Under the pieces are notes generated by a model that made no database searches, had not been told where the DNA came from, and saw nothing but the letters and a program-made list of their open reading frames with translations. A stretch of DNA of 64,000 nt from contig JAVHJL010000007.1 in the NCBI GenBank assembly GCA_036971715.1, forward strand, positions 1,116,001 through 1,180,000, read 5' to 3'. This stretch comes from Arthrobotrys musiformis (lineage: Eukaryota; Ascomycota; Orbiliomycetes; Orbiliales; Orbiliaceae). How positions within the stretch are numbered: the stretch's first letter is position 1; every line of letters starts with the position of its first letter. Shown piece after piece: positions 46,276 to 57,532 of the stretch. The position numbers and the translations under genes are program-made.

Positions 46276-47783
46276 TCAGTTCGACCCGCGCTGGATCATA
46301 CCCGGCAACCAAACCGACACCTTATATGTGAAGAGTGTCCCCAGGAACCGCAGAATAGAATAGGTCCCAGCGAATTGCCTGCTATCCCCGATGAAAAACG
46401 GCCCTAGGACTTTCCGAGATTCTTGATCTGAGTCACCGCGAGACCGATCTGAGTCGTTCGTCCGGCAGGCAAAGACGATGCTATAAAACCAGGAGAATGA
46501 TACAACCTGTAGCGCAATGATGTGGTCTACACCGACTAAATCTGTGTCGCTGACTGTTGGATATTTTAGCTGTAGATTGGGATTCTGTGCGGGCGGGCTG
46601 TATATTTTAGGGGCGCCTAGTTGCCGCCACGACTCCAAGATTGCATTGGCACAGACAACCGCTTGAAATTCTGCCTCAAGTGCGCTGCCACCATAAGATT
46701 TCACTTCTACGGCCAGAAGAGGAGTAGCAGAAATGGTTTTGAAGGGTGTAGGAAATTCTCCGAATCTTTCTTGAATTGTTGAAAGAATATCCCTCGCCTG
46801 CTTTCCTTTACGTCGTAGGTTTACTGAAATGTCTGCTCTAGCAGCCAGAACCTCTTTTATAGGCCTAGATTTGCGTACCGTAGCATTGCCTCTCTGTCTC
46901 TTAGTGGGAGAAGCAGAACGGAATCGCGGGCCTCTTCGCAATGTTGGAAAGAACTCGTGATGAATGTCGACAGTCGTCCTACATTAGATTTAGCCCGGTC
47001 TCTTTCCCAGCCTCACCCATTTAGCCTATAACTAAGAGGGTGTTATTCTCAAGGGGTATGACCTACACACTAGATATAGTAATTGGGTGGAACGAGTCAA
47101 TGACTCCAGCGACGAATCGTAGAACCTCAGTGGCATGCCCAGCCCAGTCGGCTCCTTCAGACATACTGAGCTGTAGAACTTCCGAGCGAGTTGCTGATTG
47201 GATAACAAAATTTGCTTCATCGAAATGCCTCTGATGATTGTTTCCCAGATCTAAATCTGAGAATGTGCTTTCCTCCCACCATTCAATTTTTCGGCGCCTG
47301 CGGATCCTTTCCTAGAACCGTGATCGCAGGTTAGCTAGAAGCTTCAATGATATGCACCCGTAGGAGGCCGGGGGCGAGACCAATGTAACATACCTCGACA
47401 CAAGTGCATATGCTCCCTCTCAGAGCCATTGATGCTCTGAACTCGCGAACTAGCGTCTCGAACCCAGGCGGAATTTTCCATTCATCATCATCTTCATCAT
47501 CCGGGTTCAAACCACCCTGCCCCGAAACACCGAAGAACTCGAATTTCGGTACACATCGACCAAGTAGTTCTCGTCTCTTTTCCCCTTCAGCCAGCTCCGG
47601 TATAGATGTAATATCTACTTCTGACCACCGCGAGACCACTTCTGACCGGGCTCTTTCTTTAGTATTTGAAAAGGTATCGAGCTGGAGAGTATCGCCCTTG
47701 TCAACATCTTTTAGCCAGGCAGCGATACGTTCGTCTGGGGACTCGGGGGGGTAATTTCGCTCTCTAGTCGAAGCTATAGACAT
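46276..47783 (-). CDS. PD-(D/E)XK nuclease-like domain protein
   Basis: Member of a fungal family with a PD-(D/E)XK nuclease-like domain; biological role unknown. I read three exons: 47783-47394, 47311-47067 and 46978-46276, giving 445 aa. The N-terminus has ERIAAWLKDVDKG, a helix seen at the start of such proteins, then acidic and Ser-rich sequence. Exon 2 encodes helical sequence (EWWEES, RHFDEANFVIQSATRSEVL) and is visible only after splicing. The nuclease-like core in exon 3 reads PLLAVEVKSYGG with the E-x-K pair at about residues 303-305, then the helix AEFQAVVCANAILESW. The upstream catalytic Asp cannot be assigned with confidence. The second intron uses donor GTAGGT. It carries a copy of the dispersed GGTCTC repeat, and the first intron carries a more diverged one. 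Confidence 0.75.
46997..47016 (+). repeat. Dispersed repeat copy inside an intron
   Basis: GGTCTCTTTCCCAGCCTCAC, on the plus strand, within intron 2 of the PD-(D/E)XK gene. It matches the copies at 21970 and 51283 over their first 19 bases with one or two differences. Confidence 0.5.
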
Positions 47784-48703
47784 TTGACCGCCGCGGAATA
47801 ACAATGGAAGAAAAGAGATGAGAGGTATTGCATAGATTGTACGCAAAAGCGGGGGTTTGTTAGTTTGTTTGTTTGTTCCTGGCGTGTTGCTGGGCGAAGC
47901 AGTTGGGATATAGAATACGATCTTGAGAGCTTCAGCTGGGGTGGTAAACCCGAACCTACACTGGTACTTCGCGAGAACTGGTCTACCACTGGCCCCCCTA
48001 CTCGAATTCATATACTTCATTTTTTGCAGTTCGCTCATACTAATGGTGCGGGTTTGTGTTGTCGGTTGGATTTTGTATTTCAATTGGCCCGAATAATGCT
48101 GGGAATCGGCGATATATGACATATATCGACGTCATGATATCGTATGTATCGATAGGTATGTTTGCGATTTAATTTCGAAGTTACCAAATAGCAGAATTTA
48201 CTAATTGCGACACGGCGCATCAGTCAAAATAACGACATGAATAAAAGAATGAAAAGTCACACGTACGAGGAGAATTGGGAGTTATGATGCTGGGGGCATG
48301 CATGTGCATGTGGCACAGCAAGTGCCTAAATCTAGGCGAAATTCAAAAGGCTGGTTTATATTACAATGCCGCCGGCGACCCCGCTCGCAAATCTCGACTC
48401 TATCCGTTCCAGTAACCTATCAATCTCAGACCAGGTACGCATATACATAGAGTATACATCTCTATTCCAGGTATATATTGTTATCCCGTTCCCAGCCCGC
48501 CCAGGCGTATATATTATATTGATTGATACTAATGTTTTAATACTCGCCGTTCGGTCGATAGACCTGTGATTTTATATTAAAAAACGAAATTCAATCCCAA
48601 CCACCGTACGGCTGGGTAACCCCGCACCTGTTTATAAATCTAAACTGGTCAACTGCACGCAGCTTACGAGCCCTAAATTCACGAAGAATATAAACTCAAT
48701 GCG
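47784..48703. other. Intergenic, nuclease-like to lectin-like gene
   Basis: 920 bp between two divergent genes. The part 47885-47985 resembles 51416-51520. No gene recognised; a short ATG-led frame at 48366-48422 ends in a donor-like GTACGC but cannot be joined in frame to the downstream gene. Confidence 0.45.
48485..48507 (+). repeat. Dispersed repeat, GC-rich variant
   Basis: CCCGTTCCCAGCCCGCCCAG, followed by GCG. It shares its 3' half with 61969-61993 and its core with the other copies. Confidence 0.45.
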
Positions 48704-50319
48704 ATGAACGATTTTCGCACATACTCCTCGACTTTGGACAACAAAATCTCCATAAAATGGGATAGAACTGACATTTCTGATATCGCATTCGTCCAAATTG
48801 AGGTCTTCAGGGTTAGCCAGCATGAGCCTTACTTCATGACTCGTGTGCCAGCCACCGAAGGGGGCCTGGTATTATCCACGAAGGAGCTCAAAGAAGAAGA
48901 TCTGGAGAATCCGAAGGAGAAGTTTGTGATCAAGTTACACCCGATTGGGGCTCGAGTTACGGTCGACATTAAACCTTGGTATACGCAATGGACCAGCCCG
49001 GTGGTAATCAATAACCGCCCTCCCTTCAGTAACCGCCCTTCCTCTGTCAACAAGACTAGTCATATTACAGCCATTTCCAGTCCGACAAACGGTAGCGCTC
49101 CAGGGGCCGAGGTAGGCCCTTTTTGCGCGTGGGCTGACGGGGCCCATGTCTGCCTCCAGGCTCCGAATTGCACACCATGGAAATATTTCCGTAGGCCTAT
49201 ATTTGGTGAAACTGTGACCAATTTATGCTCGCGAACTAGTCCATTTGAGGAGCGGGACTCTCCGTTGATTTGGGCTGGGGGCGACGGGTTCGTGAAGGGG
49301 GTATTTTTAGACGATCAAGATAGATCGATCCCCTTTGGCGAGATATTTGTTGTCCCCGACACCAAGCGCGCCTTGACTCACAAGAGTGGGAGCTTGCTTT
49401 GCACGGGAGAGGATCTGCATTGCGATGTTTGGTGGATCTCCGAGGACTATAAAATTTATAACAGTTCGGTTAAGGGGGATGAGAAGAGATGGCCAGACCC
49501 TAAGGTGGTTAGTGATGTCAGAGTTTGGCATAACGACACCGACGTCTCGAGCCTAGTTGGTTGGAGCGACCTGAACGGTCGGGGTGAATGGAGTTACGAA
49601 ATTTGGTTTGTGGGAAGCCGGGGGACGCTATTCCGGACCATCCGAGAACCATGTAATATTCTGGACGGCACCGGTGAAAGCATAACATCTGAATTTTTCG
49701 ATAGCAGCGGGGATCCTCAGTATGTTGCTGCTGGCTCTAGTCTGGCATTCACCAAAGACGATCGCTACGCGTACGGCTCTACGGTATTTTGGATTTCGCC
49801 GGATGGCGCCGTCAAGATGATATGCACGACAGATGATACCAGGGATCCGCCAGCGGTAATCGAGATAGCACCTGCCGGAAGGTAAGCCCCTCCCCCCCCC
49901 CCCCCCCCCCTATCCTAACGGCTTTTCACATCGTTTTTATGCTCTCATATGTACTGGAGAAAAGATTGACTGATTTAAATTCACGAGCTGATAGCGCGGC
50001 ACCCGACTCACCCCTCGAATTTCACGATTTCGGGACTGAGTGTTATTTTCTTTGGTGGTTCGGCCCAAATCAAGAATTAATCGGGGCTGGCGTTGATCAA
50101 GAGTTTCGGGACGAGAGTCGGGGATGGTTTACTTGGGAGCAGCTTCCTGCTGGAACGGGGAGGAAAGACGGTCGAAGCTCGATTTCTTGCCACTCTTTCG
50201 ATAAGTTATGGTACGTCGGGGCAGATGATAGGGTTTATTACATCGAGAGAGTGGGCCGCTCGCCTGATGAGCGAGATGCATCGTTGAAAATTAAAAAGGA
50301 GGAACGGGAAGAGGAGTAG
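48704..50319 (+). CDS. Beta-propeller protein, fucose-specific-lectin-like
   Basis: Two exons, 48704-49881 and 49995-50319, give 500 aa. There is no signal peptide. The first 100 residues look like a beta-sandwich domain (ISIKWDRTDISDIAFVQIEVFR). After a Ser/Asn-rich linker come repeated propeller-like strands with an aromatic core and a Gly turn: LIWAGGDGFVKGVF, CDVWWISEDYKIYNSS, SYEIWFVGSRGTLFRTI, TVFWISPDGAVKM, YFLWWFGPNQELIGAG and KLWYVGADDRVYYIE. Six such blades fit the fold of fungal fucose-binding lectins of the AAL type, but I cannot identify the sugar-binding Arg/Glu/Trp set with certainty. The C-terminus is Lys/Glu-rich. The intron of 113 nt contains a run of 19 C. The function could be carbohydrate recognition, for example in self/non-self or prey interactions; this is inference. 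Confidence 0.68.
49892..49910 (+). repeat. Homopolymer of 19 C in an intron
   Basis: Run of C starting 10 bases after the GT donor of the lectin-like gene's intron. Its length is likely unstable in replication and sequencing. Confidence 0.85.
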
Positions 50320-50839
50320 ACAAAGAAAGAGGGGAAGGAGAGGTAAAAGTAAGGCGAGAAACCGGGAAGGCAAAAGGGTCGCCGATTACCCCAAATCTCC
50401 AATACCAATTCGTTTCCGTATCTTGAATTTTATGATATTGCGGCCTTGTTTAGTTAAGTTCACACGTATATACCATGTATCCAGACCGTGTTGGGGGGCT
50501 GATGTTTATTTGAGCTTCAACCCTTATGGATGTGGCCGATGGTTGTGGAAGGACTATCCCAACATATCCGAAAATAAATTGTCTTGAATCCAGAACCAGA
50601 ATTCGGAGATTGGGACCCATACTGAAAATCTACAGACAAGAAGATCAATTCCCGATTGTAAGTCGGGGACCAGCGTTGCCTACAGCACTCTAACATAACC
50701 CTAACCCACGATTATATACAATTATATTATTGAAACTTAAAACAACGATACCCCCGGTGAGATTCTAGCTGTCGTAGTGCGGCAAATTACAATTTACGGC
50801 ATTAATGTGCCTAAAGCAGGGCTCCTGCTTAGGCTCCGA

Positions 50840-51050
50840 CCTACCTTCCTACCTACCAGCTTATCTACCAGCCTAAATTCCAGCCTACCTACCTACCTAC
50901 CTAGCCACCTGCCTAGGTTCCGGCGCAGGTTCCGGCACAAGTTCTGGCTTACCTAACTACCCGCTTGCCTGCCTGCCTACCGGCCTAGGTTTCAGCGTAG
51001 GTTCCGGTCTATAAGAAGGTAGGTAGGTATTCAGGCAGGTACGTAAGCCT
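50840..51050. repeat. CCTA / TAGG low-complexity cluster
   Basis: Many CCTACC units on the plus strand, switching to GGTAGG units near 51015-51030. Embedded copies of TAGGTTCCGGC occur near 50912, with related copies at about 50926 and 50998. The left and right parts are roughly inverted with respect to each other. Confidence 0.6.
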
Positions 51051-51070
51051 CGTTATTATTCTTATTCTTG

Positions 51071-51090
51071 TTTTGTTTTGTTTTGTTTTG
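51071..51090 (+). repeat. TTTTG pentanucleotide repeat
   Basis: Four perfect TTTTG units. Confidence 0.85.
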
Positions 51091-51282
51091 TTTCATTTTA
51101 TGGTTTTCATGAGCAGTCGGGCTTAAGTGCTGCGCCGCTGCAATCTAGTAGAAGCCAAGATCTGTCTGCAAAGCTAACGAATGAGGCCTCTCAAATACTT
51201 ATTTCGTACCTAACTTGTCTCGTATAGCAGAGCTAGCCGAAGTACCTAACCCACCCAATCTTAATTCATCATTAATTTTGGT

Positions 51283-51312
51283 GGTCTCGTTCTCAGCCTC
51301 AGGGTGGTCCAG
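51283..51312 (+). repeat. Dispersed repeat copy
   Basis: Starts GGTCTCGTTCTCAGCCTC and ends GGTGGTCCAG; one mismatch in 30 bases to the copy at 21970-22000. Confidence 0.7.
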
Positions 51313-51415
51313 TCTCGGCTCCATTCAAGAGATTCTTTCGAGTCTAGACCCTGATATTAAAATCTTGTACTGAAAATTTAAGCTGCTTTATAAATTTACC
51401 ATTATTTGATGACTA

Positions 51416-51520
51416 ACAAACTGGGTAGGTGAAGCAATTGGGATATGGGATACAATACTAATTAAGAGCTTCAATGGGAAGGTAGTGACGTTGGACCTAT
51501 ACTTCGTGAGATACCCAAAA
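51416..51520. repeat. Relic resembling 47885-47985
   Basis: Shared blocks include GAAGCARTTGGGATAT, AAGAGCTTC versus GAGAGCTTC, and TACTTCGYGAGA in the same order and spacing as upstream of the PD-(D/E)XK gene. Many differences are C-to-T or G-to-A. Confidence 0.55.
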
Positions 51521-54500
51521 TTCCATCTGATAATACTCAACAATCAAAACGTCTCTCAAAAGAAAATTAAAGTAAATCTCGCAAAATTCCAGATCATGTG
51601 TTCAAAACGAACCTTATCCAACAAAGAAAAGAATGTTGAAAAGGCGCGTATCGGGTATGCAGCATCGGGCAGTCCGCATAAAATTTCTCGGCCCCGTATG
51701 CCGAACGAGTATAATTCTCGGCTTCGGCTTCGGATGGCTGGAACAATTTTCGACATTTTTTAGTTGCCGGATTGTACCCGATGACATCAATGCCGGTGGC
51801 AAGATCTAGAACCCGCATGGAATCCCCGAAAGGGAGGGCTAACCTCGATCGGGCGGTTGGAGTGTGTTGTGTGTGGTATTATTAGTCAGGGTGTATTAAT
51901 GTGTGTTCACCATACGACTAGCCTGCCGTATCCACCGAAGCGTCTCACAGCCCGGCCGAGGTTTTAGGATGTGCTTCGCGCTAATAGGTTGGAACCAAGC
52001 TTATGATAAGCTCTTGAACCGGCATTGAGATCCGGAGTTCATATGCTCAGATAATGTATCTCACGTGGTATCCCCGGTCGATTTCGTATTCCAAAACGAG
52101 AGCTTTTGTGGAAGCTAGTAGCTAAGCTAAGCTACCCGGGGAGGGTCAAATGAGGTTCCTTATCGATTCGTCATTTGTCTAGTTATTGGCTATTTTGAAT
52201 ATTGTACAACGTGCGTACTTCCTAAATCAATCGTACAAATAACGAAAGTTAACGACGGAGACGCCGTTGAAAACGGGTGCTTGTGTGGCTATTTATATAT
52301 TAGAGTGTGGAATTTTTACGGGATTTAAGCTTCGCGGTGAGGGTTGGATCTGCCAGATGACATGTATTACTTCGCGGTCGGCAGATTTGTGTTTTAGATA
52401 TATATAAGTATGGTATATCGGGTGTCATATTATATCATGGGTCTTATAGGGCAGTGATATGATATCACGGGGTATGAGTACGAGACAGGGTATAACTCTA
52501 GCAGGGCTATTTGAACGCCAACGTGCAACGGCATTTGAAGATTTTTGGGATAATAGAGGATCGAGGATTGGGGCTACGTGGTAATGAAGGATGTAGTCGG
52601 AGGTAGGTGGTACAAAGCACACTGTCGCACAGGCATAAGATGAGCCTGTGCAACTACCAACGTAGAACCTTACAATTGAACATGTCCCGCTCAAGCCTTA
52701 CGTGTGCATATGTAACATGACGGGTATAACAACAGCTAATGCTATTAAGGGAATTCTCTGTTATTACCCGTCCACAGGTGTCCAATGATATTCCAATCCC
52801 GGTTTCTTGGAAATCCGAAAATCCTTTTGGGGGGGAAGGAAGGTTGTTTCAACGTCGGGTTTGGGGGGGATGTGTTGGGGATTGTGTTGTTGGGGTGGTG
52901 ATACGCAACACATCACATGTGGTGACAAAAAAAAAAAGTATAAAAGATTCTCGAAGCTTAACGTCAAAAGCGAGGGGAGTGTATACGAAAAAAGGTGTAG
53001 AAGGTATCATATCGTACGAGATTGTGTGGATGAATCATATTTTGTTTTTCTTTGGGGGGTTGGCGTAACCGCCAATTTTCGGGTCTTGGAAAAGCTACTG
53101 GATTAGGTTACGAAGAGAGGCAACGGACGGTTTGGAAGTTCCGCGGGTCCGGCCTCGGGTCCTGAGTCGGGTGTAAGGGCTGCAAATAGAAAAGGGTAAA
53201 AAGAATAAAAAATAAAAATCGATTGGGCCGACTCAGCGCCCAATGCAAGTGCAGTGCTTGCTCAGTCGATAGATAACGTCCGCAGGTCAGGCATGGCTGG
53301 ATGCTGTCTACGGAGAGCTCGCGGGGGCAGAGCATGTGGGTCCGCACATGCCAACATTGCTACCTTTCCCTCATGTCTTTACATAGTATACATCCAGAGG
53401 TAGTAGTAGTCTATGGTGTGTATGTGAGTGTGTGTATGTAAGTAAGTATGTAATGTAATGCATCTACGCGGCTCGGAGGGATTCCACAGCCCGATCCCCT
53501 TTTTATATATTTTCTTCTTCTGCGAGGGGAAGCAGCACTACCCCAACAGCGTTCTCCGATCCGTGCAGACTTTCATGATAAGTATGTGAGTATGTACATG
53601 TATATCGTAAAAAGTGGGAAAAGGAGCATGCGCATACGAGGCTACTTTTTATATGGTGGGAAAAGTATGCTGAGTCACATTCTTCTGGAGTTTCTTTTAT
53701 ATCGTCATCAGGCGTTCTGATCGATCGGGGCTCGGAGCAAAAGTGAGAAGGGCTTCCGAGATTAATTTGATATCAACGTTACAGGTCAGGCTGCCACGAC
53801 AGGGGTCAGCGAGGGACATACGTACTGACCTATCCTTTTGGAAAGCTCATCAGGGCGCCCGCGGATGCTCGACTCTCCGGATCCTGAATTACACTGTACA
53901 TAGTGCTCTCCAACTGGACACAATATCCTATGTTATATACATGCGATCCGGATCTATTTGTGTAATTGCGCTGGTGTGGTGGGGTCTTGTCATCGATGCT
54001 TAGCTCATCCTTCAGTGAAAAACCGCATCCGTAGCTTCCGGAATCTTGTAAATCCGGCTAAAAACCGTCCCCCCGCTGCCAATAACTGCCCTCATCCTCC
54101 CCTTCCAATTATAATTATACTAACCATCACCATACCGTCGTTGCTGCTGTCCTATACGACCCCGTTTGTACAGTTTTCAGGATTGTATTCTGTTCAATTG
54201 ATGGGATCGAGTGCATGAAACGGCCCGGAAGATTTGGCTGCTCGTTAGTAATTGTGACCGGCCGTGGTTTCAGGTGTTTCCTTCCCGGAACAGGCAAACC
54301 AACCCCAGGCAAACCACTTCTTCCTTCTTCTTCTTCTTCTTCTTCTCTTCCTCTTCTGCTGCTTCTGAATCGAATTGAATCATCCTCGCCATCCATCCAA
54401 TCGACTTCTTTCCGGGGGGCGAGCTCGTGGCAGAATTTTTTTTTTTTTTTTTTTTTTTTTTCCTTTTCCTTTTCCCTTTCCTATCTTCTTTTTATAATAG

Positions 54501-54639
54501 TAGTAATAATCCCGGCGGCACTTAACATTCCCACCTGCTTGCTCCCATCTTACTTCTACTATCCCATATACCAGACAGAGACACACATCGAGACACCAAG
54601 GAACCGGTACAGGTTCAGGTATAGTTATATATAAAGATC

Positions 54640-57532
54640 ATGTCGTCGTCACCCGTGATGACGCCGCCCACCGTGGCTTCCCCGGTTCACGACCAATCCG
54701 CTACCGCTACTACTGGTGCTGCTCCTGCTGCTTCGAATCGAGACCAAGAGCAGTCCTCGGCCTCCCGGATAGTTCATTTCGACACCCAAGCGAACCAAGT
54801 CCAGACAATTCAACCGCTGCCTTCCCAGGATTCTCTCTCATCCGAAGACGACGACGGCATTGTTCTTGGCGGTCAGTCGCAATCCTCCGCCGTCGCTCCG
54901 CCTTCCGCAGGCACAGTCAAGCAACAGCACGCTCGTTCCATCAGCCGACAGGACCACCAGCTCGAGGTCCAAGAGATGGCCGAGAGGCTCAAGAAAGCCG
55001 GTCTTGCAAGGGGCTTTGGCTCCTGTCCCTTTCAGCATTGTGGTTCCATTCCGGTGTCGAGGGTATGTTTTCTTCTTTTCCCACTTGGCCCTTTCCTCTT
55101 TCCTTACTTTATTCCATGGTCGGCCCATGACATTGTTCCCCTTTGTTCCCTTTTCTTAAATTGGCCCTTTCACCTGCAATTATTTTGCTAGGCTTCTAGC
55201 TGTCCCATGCATTTTACGACCATTTCTTTTTTTTTCTTAAATTAATTTGTTAGCTGTTGGTTTGTCTGTTGGAGAAGAGCTCTAAGAACTGCAGCAATTC
55301 TCTTTTTTCCCTCTTAATTATAATTTCTACTACTACTACTCCTCCTACTATACTACAGAGAGTACTACCTGCTGGATGGTAGTCTCCATGGGTCCGTTCA
55401 AGTTTATCACCTCTACAATGATGCTAACACCGTCAAATCGGCGACTGCAGGTCCCTTCCGCAGACGGCGATGCATCCACAAAATCTCTCTCCCGTCCGGG
55501 ATCCCAGGAGCACCGCTCCCCGACTCCCCACCGAAACTCATCCCTCTCCAGCATCGAAATCCCTCAGATCAAAACCTCAGAGCCTCCCTTGCCTCGCTCC
55601 GTTCCAGCAGATCCGCTTACGCCAGCGGCTTCGCACGACCAGGGACAGAAAGGTGAAGCCAAGGTTGCATCCTTGAAGCGGGATGACGATAGCTCTGCAA
55701 CTGTCAATGTTATGACACCTGAAATATCGCCAGCTGCACACAGCCAGAAGCAAGATAAACAGGTCGCTCTTCCAACATTGACAACAGACCAGCCCAGAGT
55801 GCCGAGATTTAGCATTGGTTCAGGATCCGACCAAGAGCACCGCTCCAGGGACAGTTCGCCTCGTTCTGGGGCTGTAACCCCAAGCTATCCGACATCGCGG
55901 CCATTCACACCCACTGGCGACAAGGACGACCCGTACGCCCGTAGTAAGAGACCCCCACAAAGCAAGAGCATCGAAGACATCGAACCTCGATTCAAATTCG
56001 AACGACACCACCACCATCACCACCATCATCACCACCATAAGGAGGAAAAGAAACACGGACGCTACCTCGGCGACAACGATTCTCCTGCTGGTAGCCGTCA
56101 GAGCTCCTTCGCCGACCTCAAACGCTTCTTCAAGGGCGGTAAACGTTCATCTTCCCCTAGCAAAACACAAGGCAGCACAACACCGAAAACCCCGACGAGA
56201 ACCAGTTCTCGCCTCAGTGTCAACACACCAATGCCTTTCGCCGACGATAACGGTCTAACGAAAAAGTATGGAAAATTCGGAAAAGTTCTCGGACAGGGTG
56301 CTGGCGGGTCCGTTCGGCTGATGAAGCGACCCACCGATGGCGTGACTTTTGCAGTCAAGGAATTCAGAGCCAAGCACCAATACGAATCCGATAAGGACTA
56401 CGCGAAAAAAGTCACCGCAGAATTTTGTATCGGCAGCACATTACACCATGGAAATATCATTGAAACCCTCGACATTATTCACGAACGGGGAAAATGGTAC
56501 GAAGTCATGGAATATGCGCCCTACGATCTTTTCGCCACCGTCATGACCGGAAAGATGGGTCGCGAAGAAATTTCATGCTGTTTTATGCAGATTTTGAACG
56601 GTGTCAAATTCTTGCACGATATGGGACTTGCGCATAGAGATCTCAAGTTGGATAACGTGGTCATCAATGAATTTGGCATTTTAAAAATCATCGACTTTGG
56701 TAGTGCGGTTGTCTTTAGGTATCCGTTTGAGAGTGACATCGTCATGGCACATGGTTAGTTTGACTCTTCCCCCCCCCTTTTTTTTTGTTTGGTTCGGAAT
56801 CTCCGGACTCCCGGAGGTTCCGGAAATTTTGGTTTTTGTTGGTGTGGTTACACCGAGTGGCGACTTTGGAATTTTTTTGCTGATTTGTTGGCTGCTTTAC
56901 GGCGATTAGGAATTGTTGGGTCTGACCCATATTTGGCACCGGAGGTTTGCAATGATCTGAAATACGACCCCCAGCCTGCGGATATCTGGTCCCTCGCGAT
57001 CATTTTCTGCTGCATGTCCCTCCGTCGATTCCCGTGGAAGGCACCACGAATGTCGGACAACTCCTTCAAGTTGTTCTGCGCGGCGCCAACCCCTGAGGCC
57101 GAGAGGGAGAGTGCGGCGAGCGGACTCGGAGGTAGCGAGGGTTCGGCAGCTGAGGGCTCCTCCGCCACTATTCCGACATCTCCCGTCAACGACAAACCGG
57201 AGAAGAAGGATGGGGTTACACAAGCCAACCAGGTTATTAAGGGACCCTGGAGGCTACTCAGACTTCTCCCCCGAGAAAGCCGACTGATCATCAACAGCAT
57301 GCTCAAGCTCGACCCCAAGAACCGTGCCACCTTGCAAGATATCTACAACGATCCTTGGATTAAGGGAGCTCTTGACGAGGGCAAAGTGTGCAGTCAGCAG
57401 GATACCCATTTGGGAGACCCCAGCACCCACGGAAGAGGTCCTGTGTACCACGGTATCGGCCACGATCACGTTTTGGAGAAGCCGGTGGATACACAGTCTA
57501 ATACTAGAAACTCTGCTGCCAAGCCAACCTAG
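54640..57532 (+). CDS. Serine/threonine protein kinase, SAT4/HAL4-HAL5 (NPR) family
   Basis: Fungal-specific kinase of the group that in yeast regulates potassium transporters and nutrient permeases. I read three exons: 54640-55062, 55451-56753 and 56910-57532, giving 782 aa. Introns are 388 and 156 nt, longer than usual here. The N-terminal 400 residues are disordered, Ser/Pro-rich, with 11 consecutive His near residues 327-337 followed by Lys. The kinase domain is complete: GQGAGGSVRLM near 422, FAVKEF, HRDLKLDN near 536, IDFGSAVVF near 556, and DPYLAPEV just after the second intron. The final segment contains GHDHVLEK, similar to a conserved end of mould homologues. The frame stops at TAG (57530-57532), but the same frame continues open for 115 more codons (57533-57880). 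Confidence 0.92.

Larger units (their letters stand above)
50320..54639. other. 4.3 kb repeat-bearing gap
   Basis: No recognisable gene on either strand. Contents: CCTA-rich low-complexity DNA at 50840-51050, a TTTTG run at 51071-51090, a copy of the dispersed repeat at 51283-51312, a relic resembling DNA upstream of the PD-(D/E)XK gene at 51416-51520, and a run of 26 T at 54436-54461 before the kinase. The remainder looks like unconstrained AT-rich sequence, with the kinase promoter at the right end. Confidence 0.55.

Noticed and set aside
48366..48422. Possible first exon of the lectin-like gene
   Set aside because: It ends at a donor-like GTACGC, but no downstream acceptor joins it in frame to 48704; a TAA lies just upstream of that frame.
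50697..50707. Interstitial telomere-like AACCCTAACCC
   Set aside because: Fewer than two repeat units, expected by chance at this size scale.
57452..57532. Intron from GTATCG at 57452 to CCTAG to join the kinase to its tail
   Set aside because: Branch and acceptor look good, but the phase is wrong and leads to a quick stop; it would also remove the conserved HVLE end.
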